Shown: piece after piece, positions 16,116 through 24,690 of the stretch | Layout of the letters: each line of letters opens with the position of its first letter | How positions within the stretch are numbered: position 1 is the stretch's first letter | Assembly: GCA_016703965.1 (NCBI GenBank) | Contig: JADJBB010000025.1 | Coordinates: 248,001-312,000 of the forward strand | Origin: Acidobacteriota bacterium | GTDB lineage: Bacteria; Acidobacteriota; Blastocatellia; Pyrinomonadales; Pyrinomonadaceae | Length of the DNA stretch: 64,000 nt | Reading direction: 5' to 3' | The notes under the pieces: generated by a model | What the model saw: the letters and a program-made list of their open reading frames with translations, nothing else | Told to the model about the DNA's origin: nothing | The model's database searches: none | Position numbers and translations under genes: made by a program

Positions 16116-17507
16116 ATGGCAGCACCAAATATCGAAACTATCGTCTCTCTCGCAAAACGCCGAGGATTTGTTTTTCCTGCTTCGGACATCTACGGCGGGC
16201 TCGGATCGTCGTGGGATTACGGCCAGCTCGGCGTTGAGTTGGCGAACAACATCAAGCAAAGCTGGTGGCGTTGGGTCGTTTACGAACGCGACGATATCGA
16301 GGGGCTTGATTCGTCGATCATCCAGAATCGGATGGTTTGGAAATATTCGGGGCACGAAGACACATTCAGTGATCCGCTCGTCGATTGCCGCGACTGCAAC
16401 TCAAGGCTGCGGCTCGACAAACTCGATGTCGATCCTGCGGATGGCAAGGCGATGTGCTCGAGCTGTGGATCAAAGAATCTGACAGATCCGAAGGATTTCA
16501 ACCTGATGTTTCGCACGACGGTCGGAGCGGCTTCATCAGACGATGATCCCACGGCCCTTGCTTACTTACGGCCCGAGACGGCGCAGGGAATTTTCATCAA
16601 TTTTAAGAACGTTCTGGACACGTCTCGCCGCAAGCTGCCGTTCGGTATCGCTCAGGTTGGCAAGGCATTTCGAAATGAGGTTACGCCGGGGAATTTTATC
16701 TTCCGAACGCGCGAATTCGAGCAGATGGAGGTTGAGTATTTTTGCCGTCCGGACGATGCTCCGAGGGTCCATCAGGAATGGATCGATGCGTACGACGCAT
16801 GGCTCGGAACGCTAGGTATTTCCGGCGAAAACGTAAGACATTACGAACAGACGAAACAGGAACTCGCCCACTATTCCGATCGAACCGTAGATTTTCTGTA
16901 TCGATTTTTCCCCGAACGCGAGGAGGAGGATAAGCAGTTTGATGAGTTGCTTGGTATCGCCAACCGAACGGATTACGACCTTCGGGTTCACTCGAAAAAG
17001 CCGGAAAATGCAGAAGGAAAACGCATCAATCCGGATTCGACCGAGGACCTGTCGTACTTCGATCCGCAGACTAACGAGCGATTTTATCCGTACTGCATCG
17101 AACCGTCCATCGGCGTAAACCGCACACTACTCGCGGTTTTGATGGACGCCTATACGGAGAAAACAAACGACAAGGGCGAAGTTCGCGTCATTCTGAAACT
17201 AAAACCTGAACTCGCTCCGATCAAGGTCGCCGTGCTGCCGCTTGCTAAGAATAATGACGGAATCGTCACGTTAGCCAAAAAGCTCAAACGCGACCTGCAG
17301 CCATCGATGCGTGCCGTTTACGACGACACTGGCGGCATTGGTAAGCTCTACGCCAGACAAGACGAGATCGGTACGCCGTTCTGCGTGACGGTCGATCACG
17401 AATCGCTCGAGGACAATGCCGTAACTGTTCGTGACCGTGACACGTGGGAGCAGGAACGCGTTAGCATTGAAGGCCTGAAAGAGTATTTGCAGAAAAGGCT
17501 TTCTTAG
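16116..17507 (+). CDS. glyS: Glycyl-tRNA synthetase, single-chain (eukaryotic/archaeal-like) type
   Basis: 463 residues. Class II synthetase motifs: FPASDIYGGLGSSWDYGQLG at the N-terminus, motif 2 (GKAFRNEVTPGNFIFRTREF) and motif 3 (EPSIGVNRTLLAVLMDAY), followed by an anticodon-binding domain. A zinc-like set is present at C-x2-C (DCRDCN) and C-x2-C (CSSCG). It charges tRNA-Gly. This is the alpha2 form, not the alpha2beta2 GlyQ/GlyS form. The start chosen is ATG 16116; the frame opens at 16080 but the added residues are not family-like. Confidence 0.96.
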   Translation: MAAPNIETIVSLAKRRGFVFPASDIYGGLGSSWDYGQLGVELANNIKQSWWRWVVYERDDIEGLDSSIIQNRMVWKYSGHEDTFSDPLVDCRDCNSRLRLDKLDVDPADGKAMCSSCGSKNLTDPKDFNLMFRTTVGAASSDDDPTALAYLRPETAQGIFINFKNVLDTSRRKLPFGIAQVGKAFRNEVTPGNFIFRTREFEQMEVEYFCRPDDAPRVHQEWIDAYDAWLGTLGISGENVRHYEQTKQELAHYSDRTVDFLYRFFPEREEEDKQFDELLGIANRTDYDLRVHSKKPENAEGKRINPDSTEDLSYFDPQTNERFYPYCIEPSIGVNRTLLAVLMDAYTEKTNDKGEVRVILKLKPELAPIKVAVLPLAKNNDGIVTLAKKLKRDLQPSMRAVYDDTGGIGKLYARQDEIGTPFCVTVDHESLEDNAVTVRDRDTWEQERVSIEGLKEYLQKRLS

Positions 17508-17516
17508 TTCATCCGT

Positions 17517-19217
17517 ATGAAAAAGCTGATCGAATGTGTTCCCAATTTTAGCGAAGGCCGCGATATGGCGGTGATCAAACAGATCACCGACGAGGTCGAA
17601 AAGATTGACGGCGTGAAGCTGCTCGATGTCGATCCAGGTTTTTCGACCAACCGCACGGTAGTGACCTTCGTAGGAACGCCGGATGAGGTAATTGAGGCGG
17701 CATTCCAGGCGGTCAAGAAAGCGCAGGAACTGATCGACATGCGGCGGCACAAGGGCGACCATCCGCGTTTTGGGGCGACGGATGTCTGTCCGCTTGTTCC
17801 GATAGCGGGCGTGACGATGGAAGAAACTGCGGAATACGCCCGTAAATTGGGTGAGCGGATCGGCAGTGAACTCGCAATTTCAGTCTACCTCTACGAAAAC
17901 GCAGCGACCGAGGGGAAACGCCGCAATTTGGCTAATTGCCGCGAAGGCGAGTACGAAGGACTGAAAGACCGGATTTCTTCGGCGGAATGGAAACCTGATT
18001 TCGGGCCTGCGGAATTCGACGTAAGCGTTGCCCGTTCTGGTGCTGTGGCCGTAGGAGCCAGGGATTTCCTGATCGCGGTCAATTTTAATCTGAATACGAC
18101 CTCGACACGGCGGGCGAACGCGATCGCATTTGACGTTCGCGAAAAGGGCCGGACAAAGCGCGAAGGCAATCCGATCACGGGCAAGAGCGTCAAAGACGAA
18201 TCCGGTGATCCGGTAATGATCCCGGGAACTCTGAAAGGAACCAAAGCGATCGGCTGGTTCATCGCCGAATATGGTATTGCTCAGGTCTCGATGAACATTA
18301 CGAACCTGTCGCAAACGCCGCTGCACGCTGCCTTTGACGAGGTAAGCGAAAAAGCTCACAAACGCGGGCTGCGGGTCACTGGCCTCGAGATCGTCGGCCT
18401 CGTGCCGAAAAAAGCTATCATCGATGCGGGCGACTATTATTTGACAAAACAGACCCGTTCACTCGGCGTGACCGAGGCTGAGAAGGTCAAGATCGCGATC
18501 AAATCGATGGGGCTTGACGACCTCAAGCCGTTCGATCCCAATGAAAAGATCATTGAATACGTACTAGCTGGGGATTCAAAGACGGCGAGCCTCGTCGACT
18601 TGACCTGTCGGGGATTTGCCGACGAAACAGCGTCGGAATCGCCCGCACCAGGCGGCGGTTCGATCTCGGCGTATCTTGGAGCCCTCGGTGCGGCCCTCGC
18701 GACGATGGTTGCGAATCTCTCGTCGCACAAAGCCGGATGGGACGACCGCTGGGAAGAATTCTCTGATTGGGCGGTAAAGGGCCAGAAGATAAAGGACGAG
18801 CTTCTGTTCCTTGTGGATGAGGACACGAGTTCATTCAACAAGGTCATGGATGCGTTCGGCCTGCCAAAAACGACTGAAGAGGAAAAAGAAGCTCGGACCG
18901 CGGCGATACAGGAAGCCACCAAATACGCTACGGAGATCCCGTTCCGCACGATGCAGCGGGCGTTTGACGCTTTTGAAATAATCAGGGCAATGGCGGAACA
19001 AGGTAACCCGAACTCGGTCTCAGACGCTGGCGTCGGGGCTCTGTGTGCTCGCTCGGCAGTAATGGGAGCGTACCTAAACGTTAAGATCAACGCCGCTGGC
19101 CTGAAGGATCGTGAGTTTGCCGAGAATTTGCTTTTGCAAGGTGCCGAGATCGAGGGCAAGGCTATCGCGGCGGAGGCCGAGATCATGGCTATTGTTAACG
19201 GCAAGATCGATCAATAG
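17517..19217 (+). CDS. ftcD: Bifunctional glutamate formimidoyltransferase / formimidotetrahydrofolate cyclodeaminase
   Basis: 566 residues in two domains. Residues 1-330 are the formiminotransferase (ECVPNFSEGRD, LLDVDPGFSTNRTVVTFVG, HKGDHPRFGATDVCPLVPI). Residues about 370-566 are the cyclodeaminase (ESPAPGGGSISAYLGALGAALATMVANLS). Together they move the formimino group from formiminoglutamate to tetrahydrofolate and release ammonia, the end of one histidine degradation route. No hut genes are nearby. Only nine bases separate it from glyS, so co-transcription is possible. Confidence 0.95.
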   Translation: MKKLIECVPNFSEGRDMAVIKQITDEVEKIDGVKLLDVDPGFSTNRTVVTFVGTPDEVIEAAFQAVKKAQELIDMRRHKGDHPRFGATDVCPLVPIAGVTMEETAEYARKLGERIGSELAISVYLYENAATEGKRRNLANCREGEYEGLKDRISSAEWKPDFGPAEFDVSVARSGAVAVGARDFLIAVNFNLNTTSTRRANAIAFDVREKGRTKREGNPITGKSVKDESGDPVMIPGTLKGTKAIGWFIAEYGIAQVSMNITNLSQTPLHAAFDEVSEKAHKRGLRVTGLEIVGLVPKKAIIDAGDYYLTKQTRSLGVTEAEKVKIAIKSMGLDDLKPFDPNEKIIEYVLAGDSKTASLVDLTCRGFADETASESPAPGGGSISAYLGALGAALATMVANLSSHKAGWDDRWEEFSDWAVKGQKIKDELLFLVDEDTSSFNKVMDAFGLPKTTEEEKEARTAAIQEATKYATEIPFRTMQRAFDAFEIIRAMAEQGNPNSVSDAGVGALCARSAVMGAYLNVKINAAGLKDREFAENLLLQGAEIEGKAIAAEAEIMAIVNGKIDQ

Positions 19218-19242
19218 CAACCCTGCTATCCGGTTCATTAAG

Positions 19243-20358
19243 ATGAAACCGCAAGGCGTACTAAATTCCATTCTTCTTAGATTTGGCCTCTCTGTCGCGG
19301 CAGTATTGTTGGTTGCGATCGCTCTGATCGAAGTTCGTGAGCGGGTCAATTCGACGACGGTCGCATTGGCATTCCTACTCGTTGTTTTGTCCGTAGCGAC
19401 GTTTTTCGGCAGAAATCCGGCATTGCTCGCATCGTTTGCGGCGATGCTTTGTTTTAATTACTTCTTCCTACCACCCTATTATACCTGGACGATCGCGGAG
19501 CCCCAGAATCTCGTTGCTTGGGCTGCATTTACATTGACGGCACTCATCGCGGGAGAGCTATCGGCCTATGCGAGCCGTCGTGCAAGAGAAGCAGAGCGGC
19601 TCTACGAAGAACTGCAGACAGCATTCAAAACAGCTACTGAAGCCGAAGCACTAAAGCAAAGCGAAAAGCTTAAATCAGCTTTGCTAGACGCAGTTACACA
19701 CGACCTGCGAACACCACTGACATCGATCAAAGCTTCGGTAACCACCCTGCTCGACAGCGAAGGCGGACATCGCACTATTGAACTCGACAGCGAGGGAAGG
19801 GCTGACTTTCTCGATATCATCAACGAAGAGACCGACCGGCTCAATGGCTTTATAGAAAGCATGGTCCAGCTCGCAAAGGTAGAGTCGGGGCCGGCAAAAG
19901 GCACGGCCGTGTTTTCCAATGTCGAGGAGATCATCTCGACCGCGCTCGACCGGGCGGAAAAGCTCATTTCCGGCCATCATCTCGTCGTCAATCTTGAAAA
20001 GGAGATGCCGCTCATTCGCGTTGATGCGCGTGCGATCGCGGAAGTAGTTTACAATCTCGTCGAGAACGCGGCAAAATATTCCAAAAATGAGACGACGATC
20101 ACGATCACGGCATATTCACGTGGTGATCGCGTTTTTATCTCAGTTGCAGATGAAGGCAAGGGAATTCCAGAGGAAATGCGCGAACGTGTGTTTGAGAAAT
20201 TCGTACGCCTCGAGGGCTCTGTCGCGGATGGCCTTGGCCTTGGCCTTGCTATCGCTCGCGGAATCGTTGAGTCTCAGGGTGGCACGATCGAGATCAGATC
20301 CGGTCCTGAAGGGAAAGGAACGGAGGTCGTGCTGGTGCTGCCGATCGGAGAAGAATGA
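19243..20358 (+). CDS. kdpD: KdpD C-terminal half: DUF4118 sensor histidine kinase
   Basis: 371 residues. Four transmembrane helices in the N-terminal 110 residues form the DUF4118 domain, with the FNYFFLPPYYTWTI signature. They are followed by a coiled linker, HisKA (VTHDLRTPLTS, phospho-His at residue 153) and HATPase (N box NLVENAAKYS, G boxes DEGKGIP and GLGLGLAI). This is the kinase half of KdpD without its N-terminal KdpD/USP half, which is encoded separately at 29229-30407. kdpE overlaps its end by four bases. The start MKPQG at 19243 avoids a 44-residue extension inside ftcD. Confidence 0.92.
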   Translation: MKPQGVLNSILLRFGLSVAAVLLVAIALIEVRERVNSTTVALAFLLVVLSVATFFGRNPALLASFAAMLCFNYFFLPPYYTWTIAEPQNLVAWAAFTLTALIAGELSAYASRRAREAERLYEELQTAFKTATEAEALKQSEKLKSALLDAVTHDLRTPLTSIKASVTTLLDSEGGHRTIELDSEGRADFLDIINEETDRLNGFIESMVQLAKVESGPAKGTAVFSNVEEIISTALDRAEKLISGHHLVVNLEKEMPLIRVDARAIAEVVYNLVENAAKYSKNETTITITAYSRGDRVFISVADEGKGIPEEMRERVFEKFVRLEGSVADGLGLGLAIARGIVESQGGTIEIRSGPEGKGTEVVLVLPIGEE

Positions 20359-21050
20359 GCGAACATCAGAAAGTTTTAATCGTTGACGACGAGCCGCAGA
20401 TCACACGCGTCTTGCGCCACAGCCTGACCGCCCATCGGTATGATGTGCGAACGGCCGCGGACGGCATTTCAGGGCTTGATACATTTCGCGATTGGCATCC
20501 GGACCTTATAATCACTGACCTGCAAATGCCTGAAATGAGCGGGATCGAGTTCTGTTGCGAGATCAGAAAGACATCGTTAGTACCGATCATTATTCTCTCG
20601 GTAAAAGGTGATGAACGCACGAAGGTTGAAGCTTTAGATGCGGGAGCCGATGATTACGTGACAAAGCCTTTCGGTATCGACGAACTGCTAGCTCGAGTAC
20701 GTGCCGCCCTCCGCAGAAAGGCCACTACACCGGACGAAGAAGAAGATTGTCTGGCTGATGGCGAATTCTTGATCGACCTCGCAACCCGCGAGATCAAGGT
20801 CGCCGGCGAGGCGGTTCACCTAACCCCTAAAGAATTTGATCTGCTTGTTTTCCTTTTTCGAAATCGCGGCAAGGTCATAACGCACCGTGCGATCCTGACC
20901 GCGATCTGGGGCGGGAATTTTACGCAGCAGACCGAGTATCTGCGAGTATTTGTGGGCCAACTGCGTAAAAAACTCGAGAAAGATCCTTCACAGCCTCGAT
21001 ACATCCGAACCGAACCTTGGGTCGGTTACCGGTTCAACCCTCACGGTTAA
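20355..21050 (+). CDS. kdpE: KdpE response regulator (OmpR family)
   Basis: 231 residues. The receiver domain (5-118) has the acidic pair DDE (11-13), phospho-Asp 55 (IITDLQMPE) and the lysine in VTKPFG. The winged-helix DNA-binding domain (about 130-228) ends EPWVGYRFNPHG. It shares an ATGA overlap with the kinase gene, so the two are translationally coupled. It should activate the kdp genes from 23 kb onward. Its stop overlaps the stop of the convergent permease gene by three bases. Confidence 0.95.
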   Translation: MSEHQKVLIVDDEPQITRVLRHSLTAHRYDVRTAADGISGLDTFRDWHPDLIITDLQMPEMSGIEFCCEIRKTSLVPIIILSVKGDERTKVEALDAGADDYVTKPFGIDELLARVRAALRRKATTPDEEEDCLADGEFLIDLATREIKVAGEAVHLTPKEFDLLVFLFRNRGKVITHRAILTAIWGGNFTQQTEYLRVFVGQLRKKLEKDPSQPRYIRTEPWVGYRFNPHG

Positions 21051-22978
21051 CCGCCAACGTGGACGCTCGGTCGGAACTCTGCATCAGGCTCTGCCTGCCG
21101 CAATATCTCACGCGTTACGGGAGCTGTGTCACCTTCACCAAACAAAATATACCGAATCAGGTAGTGAATCGGATTGCCCTCGCTCCATCCAAAGTAAACA
21201 TGGGGTATCTTTTTGGTCTTGTCCCGCAAATTGAGCAATAGCGCAGCGATCGCATTTGGTACGGCGGGAGCCTTTGTCCTGAGAATCTTGTAGCCGCCAA
21301 TGTCCACACCGGTTATCAAAAGCTTCCCGGTAAATTCGGACGCATCTCCGATCTCGATCTCATAGAAAAGTATCGGATCGCTAGACGGAATATGATTGTC
21401 CATCCGCTTCTCTAGCTCTTTGTATCGATATTCCGTCAGATCGCCGGTTTCGCGACGGTTGGTAACAATGCGGATCTCGCCGTCGTCGAGGTCGTCAATA
21501 AATTTCTGAGCTGTCTCATCGAATTCGATCTTCTGAATGCGCAGCTCCGTAGTACGCATTGCTCTAGAAACGAAAGACGCAACAACGATCGCAAGGATGA
21601 ACAGGGACGCGATTTTGATACCGTCAGGACGTTCGACGATGTTCGTGATCGTCGTATACGAGAAGACGACTGCTATCACGAGGAATATCCACTTGACTCC
21701 CTGTTTCTTTGCCCATGCCGAGATGGTAACAGCGATAGACGCCGACGTCATCAACACCAAAACGCCGGTTGCGTAAGCTCCACCCTGGGCCTCAACATTC
21801 GCCTCGAAAATATAAGTGATCGTGAAGCAGATAAAAGCAAAAATTAACACAAGGGGCCGCGACGCCCGAGCCCAATTTGGAGCCATTCCGTATCGCGGCA
21901 AGTAGCGCGGAACGATATTTAGCAATCCCGCCATCGCCGACGCACCCGCAAACCAAAGAATAAAGATCGTACTGAGATCGTACGCCGTACCAAATGCCTC
22001 ACCGAGGTACTCGTGGGCAAGGTATGCAAGAGCACGTCCCGACGCTTTGCCTCCGTGACCGAATTGTTCCGCAGGAATTAGTACGCTTGTAATAAAGCTG
22101 CTGCAGATCAGGAAGAAGCTCATCAATAATGCGGAGCTTCTAAGCAGCTTCTTGGTCTTCTCGATCCGGTGGGGATTCTTGATCAGCGGCATTACTGCGA
22201 CACCCGTTTCAAAACCTGAAAGCCCTAGAGCGAGTTTTGGAAAAACGATCAGCGACAGGCCGAGGATCATGAAGACGCTGCGGGTGTCGCCGCTTGGAGC
22301 TGTGAAAAGGGCGTCCTGCCATCTGCTCAGAAGCGATGGATCATGAATGATCGCATTGATCCCAACCACGATAACCACGAGATTTAGCAAAAGATACGCG
22401 ATCACGAGAACCACCGCAATGCCGATCGCCTCTTTGAAACCTTTCAAAAATACCGCAGCCAGAACCGCGATAAGCAGAAATGTAACAAGGATCGGATGAT
22501 TCAATCCGGCAAAGTGTTCTTCTACGAATGGGTTATGAATAATATGTTCCGAAGCATCTGCCGCAGACAACGTGATCGTGATGACAAAATCTGTGGCTAC
22601 GAATCCCAGCAAGATCAGGACGAAAAGCTTGCTTTTCCAACGGGAAAGCAGCGATTCAAGCATCGAGATCGATCCTTGTCCGTGAGGGCTTTCGGTCGCC
22701 ACTCGATTGTAGATCGGAAGGGCTCCAAAGAGTGTCAATAGGACGAGAAGGAGTGTTGCTATCGGAGAAAGAACACCTGCGGCTGCAAACGCGATTCCCG
22801 GTTGATACCCCAGTGTCGAGAAATAGTCGACGCCCGTCAGGCACATTACCTGCCACCAGGAATGCTTATGTTGCGGATCATGGCTGTTTTGCTCATTGTT
22901 CGACAGACCGTCCGGCGGCCTAATGCCCTGCATGAACCACTTGCTTAGACTAAAACTACCAGTTTGGTTGGTACTCAT
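21047..22978 (-). CDS. APC-superfamily permease, possible KimA-like potassium transporter
   Basis: 643 residues. About twelve hydrophobic helices cover residues 45-480, beginning with VDYFSTLGYQPGIAFAAAG, where APC transporters bind substrate. A C-terminal cytosolic region of about 150 residues follows (ELRIQKIEFDETAQKFIDDL..., then a possible alpha/beta fold). KimA of Bacillus, an APC-type K+/H+ symporter, has a similar plan. The setting inside a split kdp locus supports K+ transport, but an amino-acid substrate cannot be excluded. The frame begins with TTG at 22993; ATG 22978 is preferred. Confidence 0.7.
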   Translation of the reverse strand: MSTNQTGSFSLSKWFMQGIRPPDGLSNNEQNSHDPQHKHSWWQVMCLTGVDYFSTLGYQPGIAFAAAGVLSPIATLLLVLLTLFGALPIYNRVATESPHGQGSISMLESLLSRWKSKLFVLILLGFVATDFVITITLSAADASEHIIHNPFVEEHFAGLNHPILVTFLLIAVLAAVFLKGFKEAIGIAVVLVIAYLLLNLVVIVVGINAIIHDPSLLSRWQDALFTAPSGDTRSVFMILGLSLIVFPKLALGLSGFETGVAVMPLIKNPHRIEKTKKLLRSSALLMSFFLICSSFITSVLIPAEQFGHGGKASGRALAYLAHEYLGEAFGTAYDLSTIFILWFAGASAMAGLLNIVPRYLPRYGMAPNWARASRPLVLIFAFICFTITYIFEANVEAQGGAYATGVLVLMTSASIAVTISAWAKKQGVKWIFLVIAVVFSYTTITNIVERPDGIKIASLFILAIVVASFVSRAMRTTELRIQKIEFDETAQKFIDDLDDGEIRIVTNRRETGDLTEYRYKELEKRMDNHIPSSDPILFYEIEIGDASEFTGKLLITGVDIGGYKILRTKAPAVPNAIAALLLNLRDKTKKIPHVYFGWSEGNPIHYLIRYILFGEGDTAPVTREILRQAEPDAEFRPSVHVGG

Positions 22979-23025
22979 ATGCTCACGCCACAAAGCAAGT
23001 ATTTTACGACTTAACCCTCAAAAAG

Positions 23026-23044
23026 CATAAGGAAGTCATAAGGA
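23026..23044 (+). promoter_or_regulatory. Candidate KdpE operator (direct repeat)
   Basis: cataagga occurs twice (23026-23033 and 23037-23044), 11 bases apart, one helical turn, as OmpR-family regulators prefer. A TATACA (23063-23068) lies where a -10 box would be if the repeat covered the -35 region of a plus-strand promoter. kdpE is encoded next door. Inferred only. Confidence 0.4.
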
Positions 23045-23168
23045 TAATTGCGGAAATACCACTATACAAGGCTGATCGTATTTACGAACTTTTTATCTGT
23101 CCATTATCAAATACTTACCGCTCGCATTCTAATCTTATAAATGTCCGGCGAAATAGCTGGGAGGCAAT

Positions 23169-23465
23169 ATGAGATACGGTTATCAATCGAGCAATGTGTT
23201 TCCGGTGCGGCGAAGCGGTGTGGCAAACGGTGCAAGAAGTGAGTGGCGAAAGAAGTTCCTAACTCCGCGTGTCTGCTCTGTAGCAGCCGGATTGGGAATT
23301 TTTGGCGGCATTTCTTTTCTTTTTGCAGGTCTCGTCTGCGTCATTCTTCACGAGATCATCCAGGGTGATGCTCTTTGCAATCAGATCGGTACAGGCCTGC
23401 TCATCTCGGCAATACCGATGATTCTTTTAGGGTCGGTATTTCTGGATGAGATAAAGGTCAGATGA
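23169..23465 (+). CDS. Small membrane protein of the kdp region
   Basis: 98 residues, not recognised. A basic N-terminus (about 30 residues) is followed by two hydrophobic helices (about 36-61 and 70-92), with CVILHEIIQGDALCNQIGTG between them. A strong GGGAGG lies four bases before the ATG, and the gene directly follows the candidate KdpE promoter. It could be a regulatory or accessory peptide of potassium uptake, inferred from position alone. Confidence 0.65.
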   Translation: MRYGYQSSNVFPVRRSGVANGARSEWRKKFLTPRVCSVAAGLGIFGGISFLFAGLVCVILHEIIQGDALCNQIGTGLLISAIPMILLGSVFLDEIKVR

Positions 23466-23707
23466 AGGTGATGATTCTGAGGAAACCGCGTCTTTCTTCA
23501 TAACGGCGCGTACATTTTTGATATGACAGGCGGTTCATACCAACTTCAATATCGATAAACACGCTGTGTTAATGGCGTTTTTCAGGAATGTCGAGCAGGA
23601 ATCAAAGTTGCGCCTCGATAAGGTGTTGAAGGCAAGGTATAAAGAATTTGATCACCACCTAAGAATCGCGATCTTTGCGGAAAATTTATACATCTTGCCT
23701 GCTTAAC

Positions 23708-23760
23708 GTGTTGGTGGACCCGAGCAGGATTGACAAGCAATAGGGTAATTGGCCCACCAA
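23708..23760 (+). promoter_or_regulatory. Leader hairpin before the outer-membrane gene of the kdp locus
   Basis: ttggtgg (23711-23717) pairs with ccaccaa (23754-23760), with an inner accc/gggt pair, ending 13 bases before the ATG. It could be a regulatory leader. I could not match it to a known riboswitch. The rest of the 308-base gap (23466-23773) holds only a 44-codon open frame (23572-23706) without a Shine-Dalgarno, which I do not call. Confidence 0.35.
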
Positions 23761-23773
23761 AGGATTTACGTTA

Positions 23774-24481
23774 ATGAATGGGATCTACAAGTTCATAATT
23801 CTGTTTACATTAGTTTTTGCACTTAGCGTCGGAGCGAAAGCTCAGCAGACCATTTTTAATGTCCCTTCGTCGGACATTCTAGACAGAGGGAAGTTCTATT
23901 TTGAGTTTGATGCAGCGTTTAAGCCGACTAACGGCGACTCAGTCAGCAAATTCTCGAGTTTCGTTCCTCGAATCGTTGCCGGAACTGGGGGCAACGTTGA
24001 GGTCGGCCTGAACGTGACGGGAAATATTCAGCCGGGGGCTGATTCGACAACGCTCGTTCCGGCGATCAAGTACCGGCCATATAACAAGAACGGTTGGTCA
24101 GTAGTGGTTGGCGATCATGTGTATATTCCGGTTCGCAACAAGTCGTACGATGTAGGTAATTATGCCTACGCGCAGATCAGCAAGTCATTTAAGTCGGGCA
24201 CACGAATAACAGCAGGCGGCTATCACTTTTCGAAGAACGTAGTTGCTGCGAATGCCAATCGTGCAGGAGGCCAGTTCGGTTTTGAACAGCCTATAAACAA
24301 GTACATTAACTTTAACGCTGACTGGTATACCGGAAAACACGCCGCGGGCTATTTTACGCCCGGATTTGCTTTCAAGCCCCATCCGAAGGTCACCGGATAT
24401 ATCGGTTATTCGATTGGGAACGCTAACTTAAGTCAGGGAAATCATTTTGTTTACGCCGCGATCGGCGTAAACCTGAACTAA
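23774..24481 (+). CDS. Secreted, outer-membrane-barrel-like protein
   Basis: 235 residues. A signal peptide (1-23, cleavage after GAKA) is followed by alternating short strands rich in aromatic residues (KFYFEFDAAF, WSVVVGDHVYIPV, KVTGYIGYSIGN, FVYAAIGVNLN), ending in a strand pattern typical of outer-membrane barrels. Its place just before kdpF-ABC suggests it is expressed with the potassium pump, perhaps as a porin-like partner. No named family recognised. Confidence 0.7.
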   Translation: MNGIYKFIILFTLVFALSVGAKAQQTIFNVPSSDILDRGKFYFEFDAAFKPTNGDSVSKFSSFVPRIVAGTGGNVEVGLNVTGNIQPGADSTTLVPAIKYRPYNKNGWSVVVGDHVYIPVRNKSYDVGNYAYAQISKSFKSGTRITAGGYHFSKNVVAANANRAGGQFGFEQPINKYINFNADWYTGKHAAGYFTPGFAFKPHPKVTGYIGYSIGNANLSQGNHFVYAAIGVNLN

Positions 24482-24495
24482 CGGAGAAAATATTC

Positions 24496-24597
24496 ATGTT
24501 GGATCTACTTTTTTTAGCCATCATCATTGCATTCTTTTTACTTGCCCTTGCTTACATAGCGGGCTGTGACAAGCTGCGAAAAGGAGAGAAAAGCTAA
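24496..24597 (+). CDS. Small single-helix peptide before kdpF
   Basis: 33 residues: one hydrophobic helix (LLFLAIIIAFFLLALAYIAG) then a basic tail CDKLRKGEKS. Its TAA overlaps the kdpF ATG by one base, so the two are translationally coupled. CGGAGAAA lies nine bases before the ATG. It is likely a small accessory membrane peptide of the Kdp pump; the family is not known to me. Confidence 0.65.
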   Translation: MLDLLFLAIIIAFFLLALAYIAGCDKLRKGEKS

Positions 24598-24686
24598 TGA
24601 GTTGGGAAACTATTTTGGCGGCTGTATGCTCGGTCTTGTTGTTGGTCTACTTGGTCTACGCGCTCTTGAGCCCTGAGAAATTTTAA
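24597..24686 (+). CDS. kdpF: KdpF, small subunit of the potassium pump
   Basis: 29 residues. One membrane helix followed by YLVYALLSPEKF, very close to the usual KdpF end (YLVYAL...PE-F). KdpF stabilises the KdpFABC complex. It starts inside the previous stop codon and ends four bases before kdpA. Confidence 0.9.
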   Translation: MSWETILAAVCSVLLLVYLVYALLSPEKF

Positions 24687-24690
24687 TGTC

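Noticed and set aside
23466..23773. Cyclic di-AMP riboswitch before the kdp genes
   Set aside because: I could not place the conserved motifs; only a simple hairpin near the start is visible.
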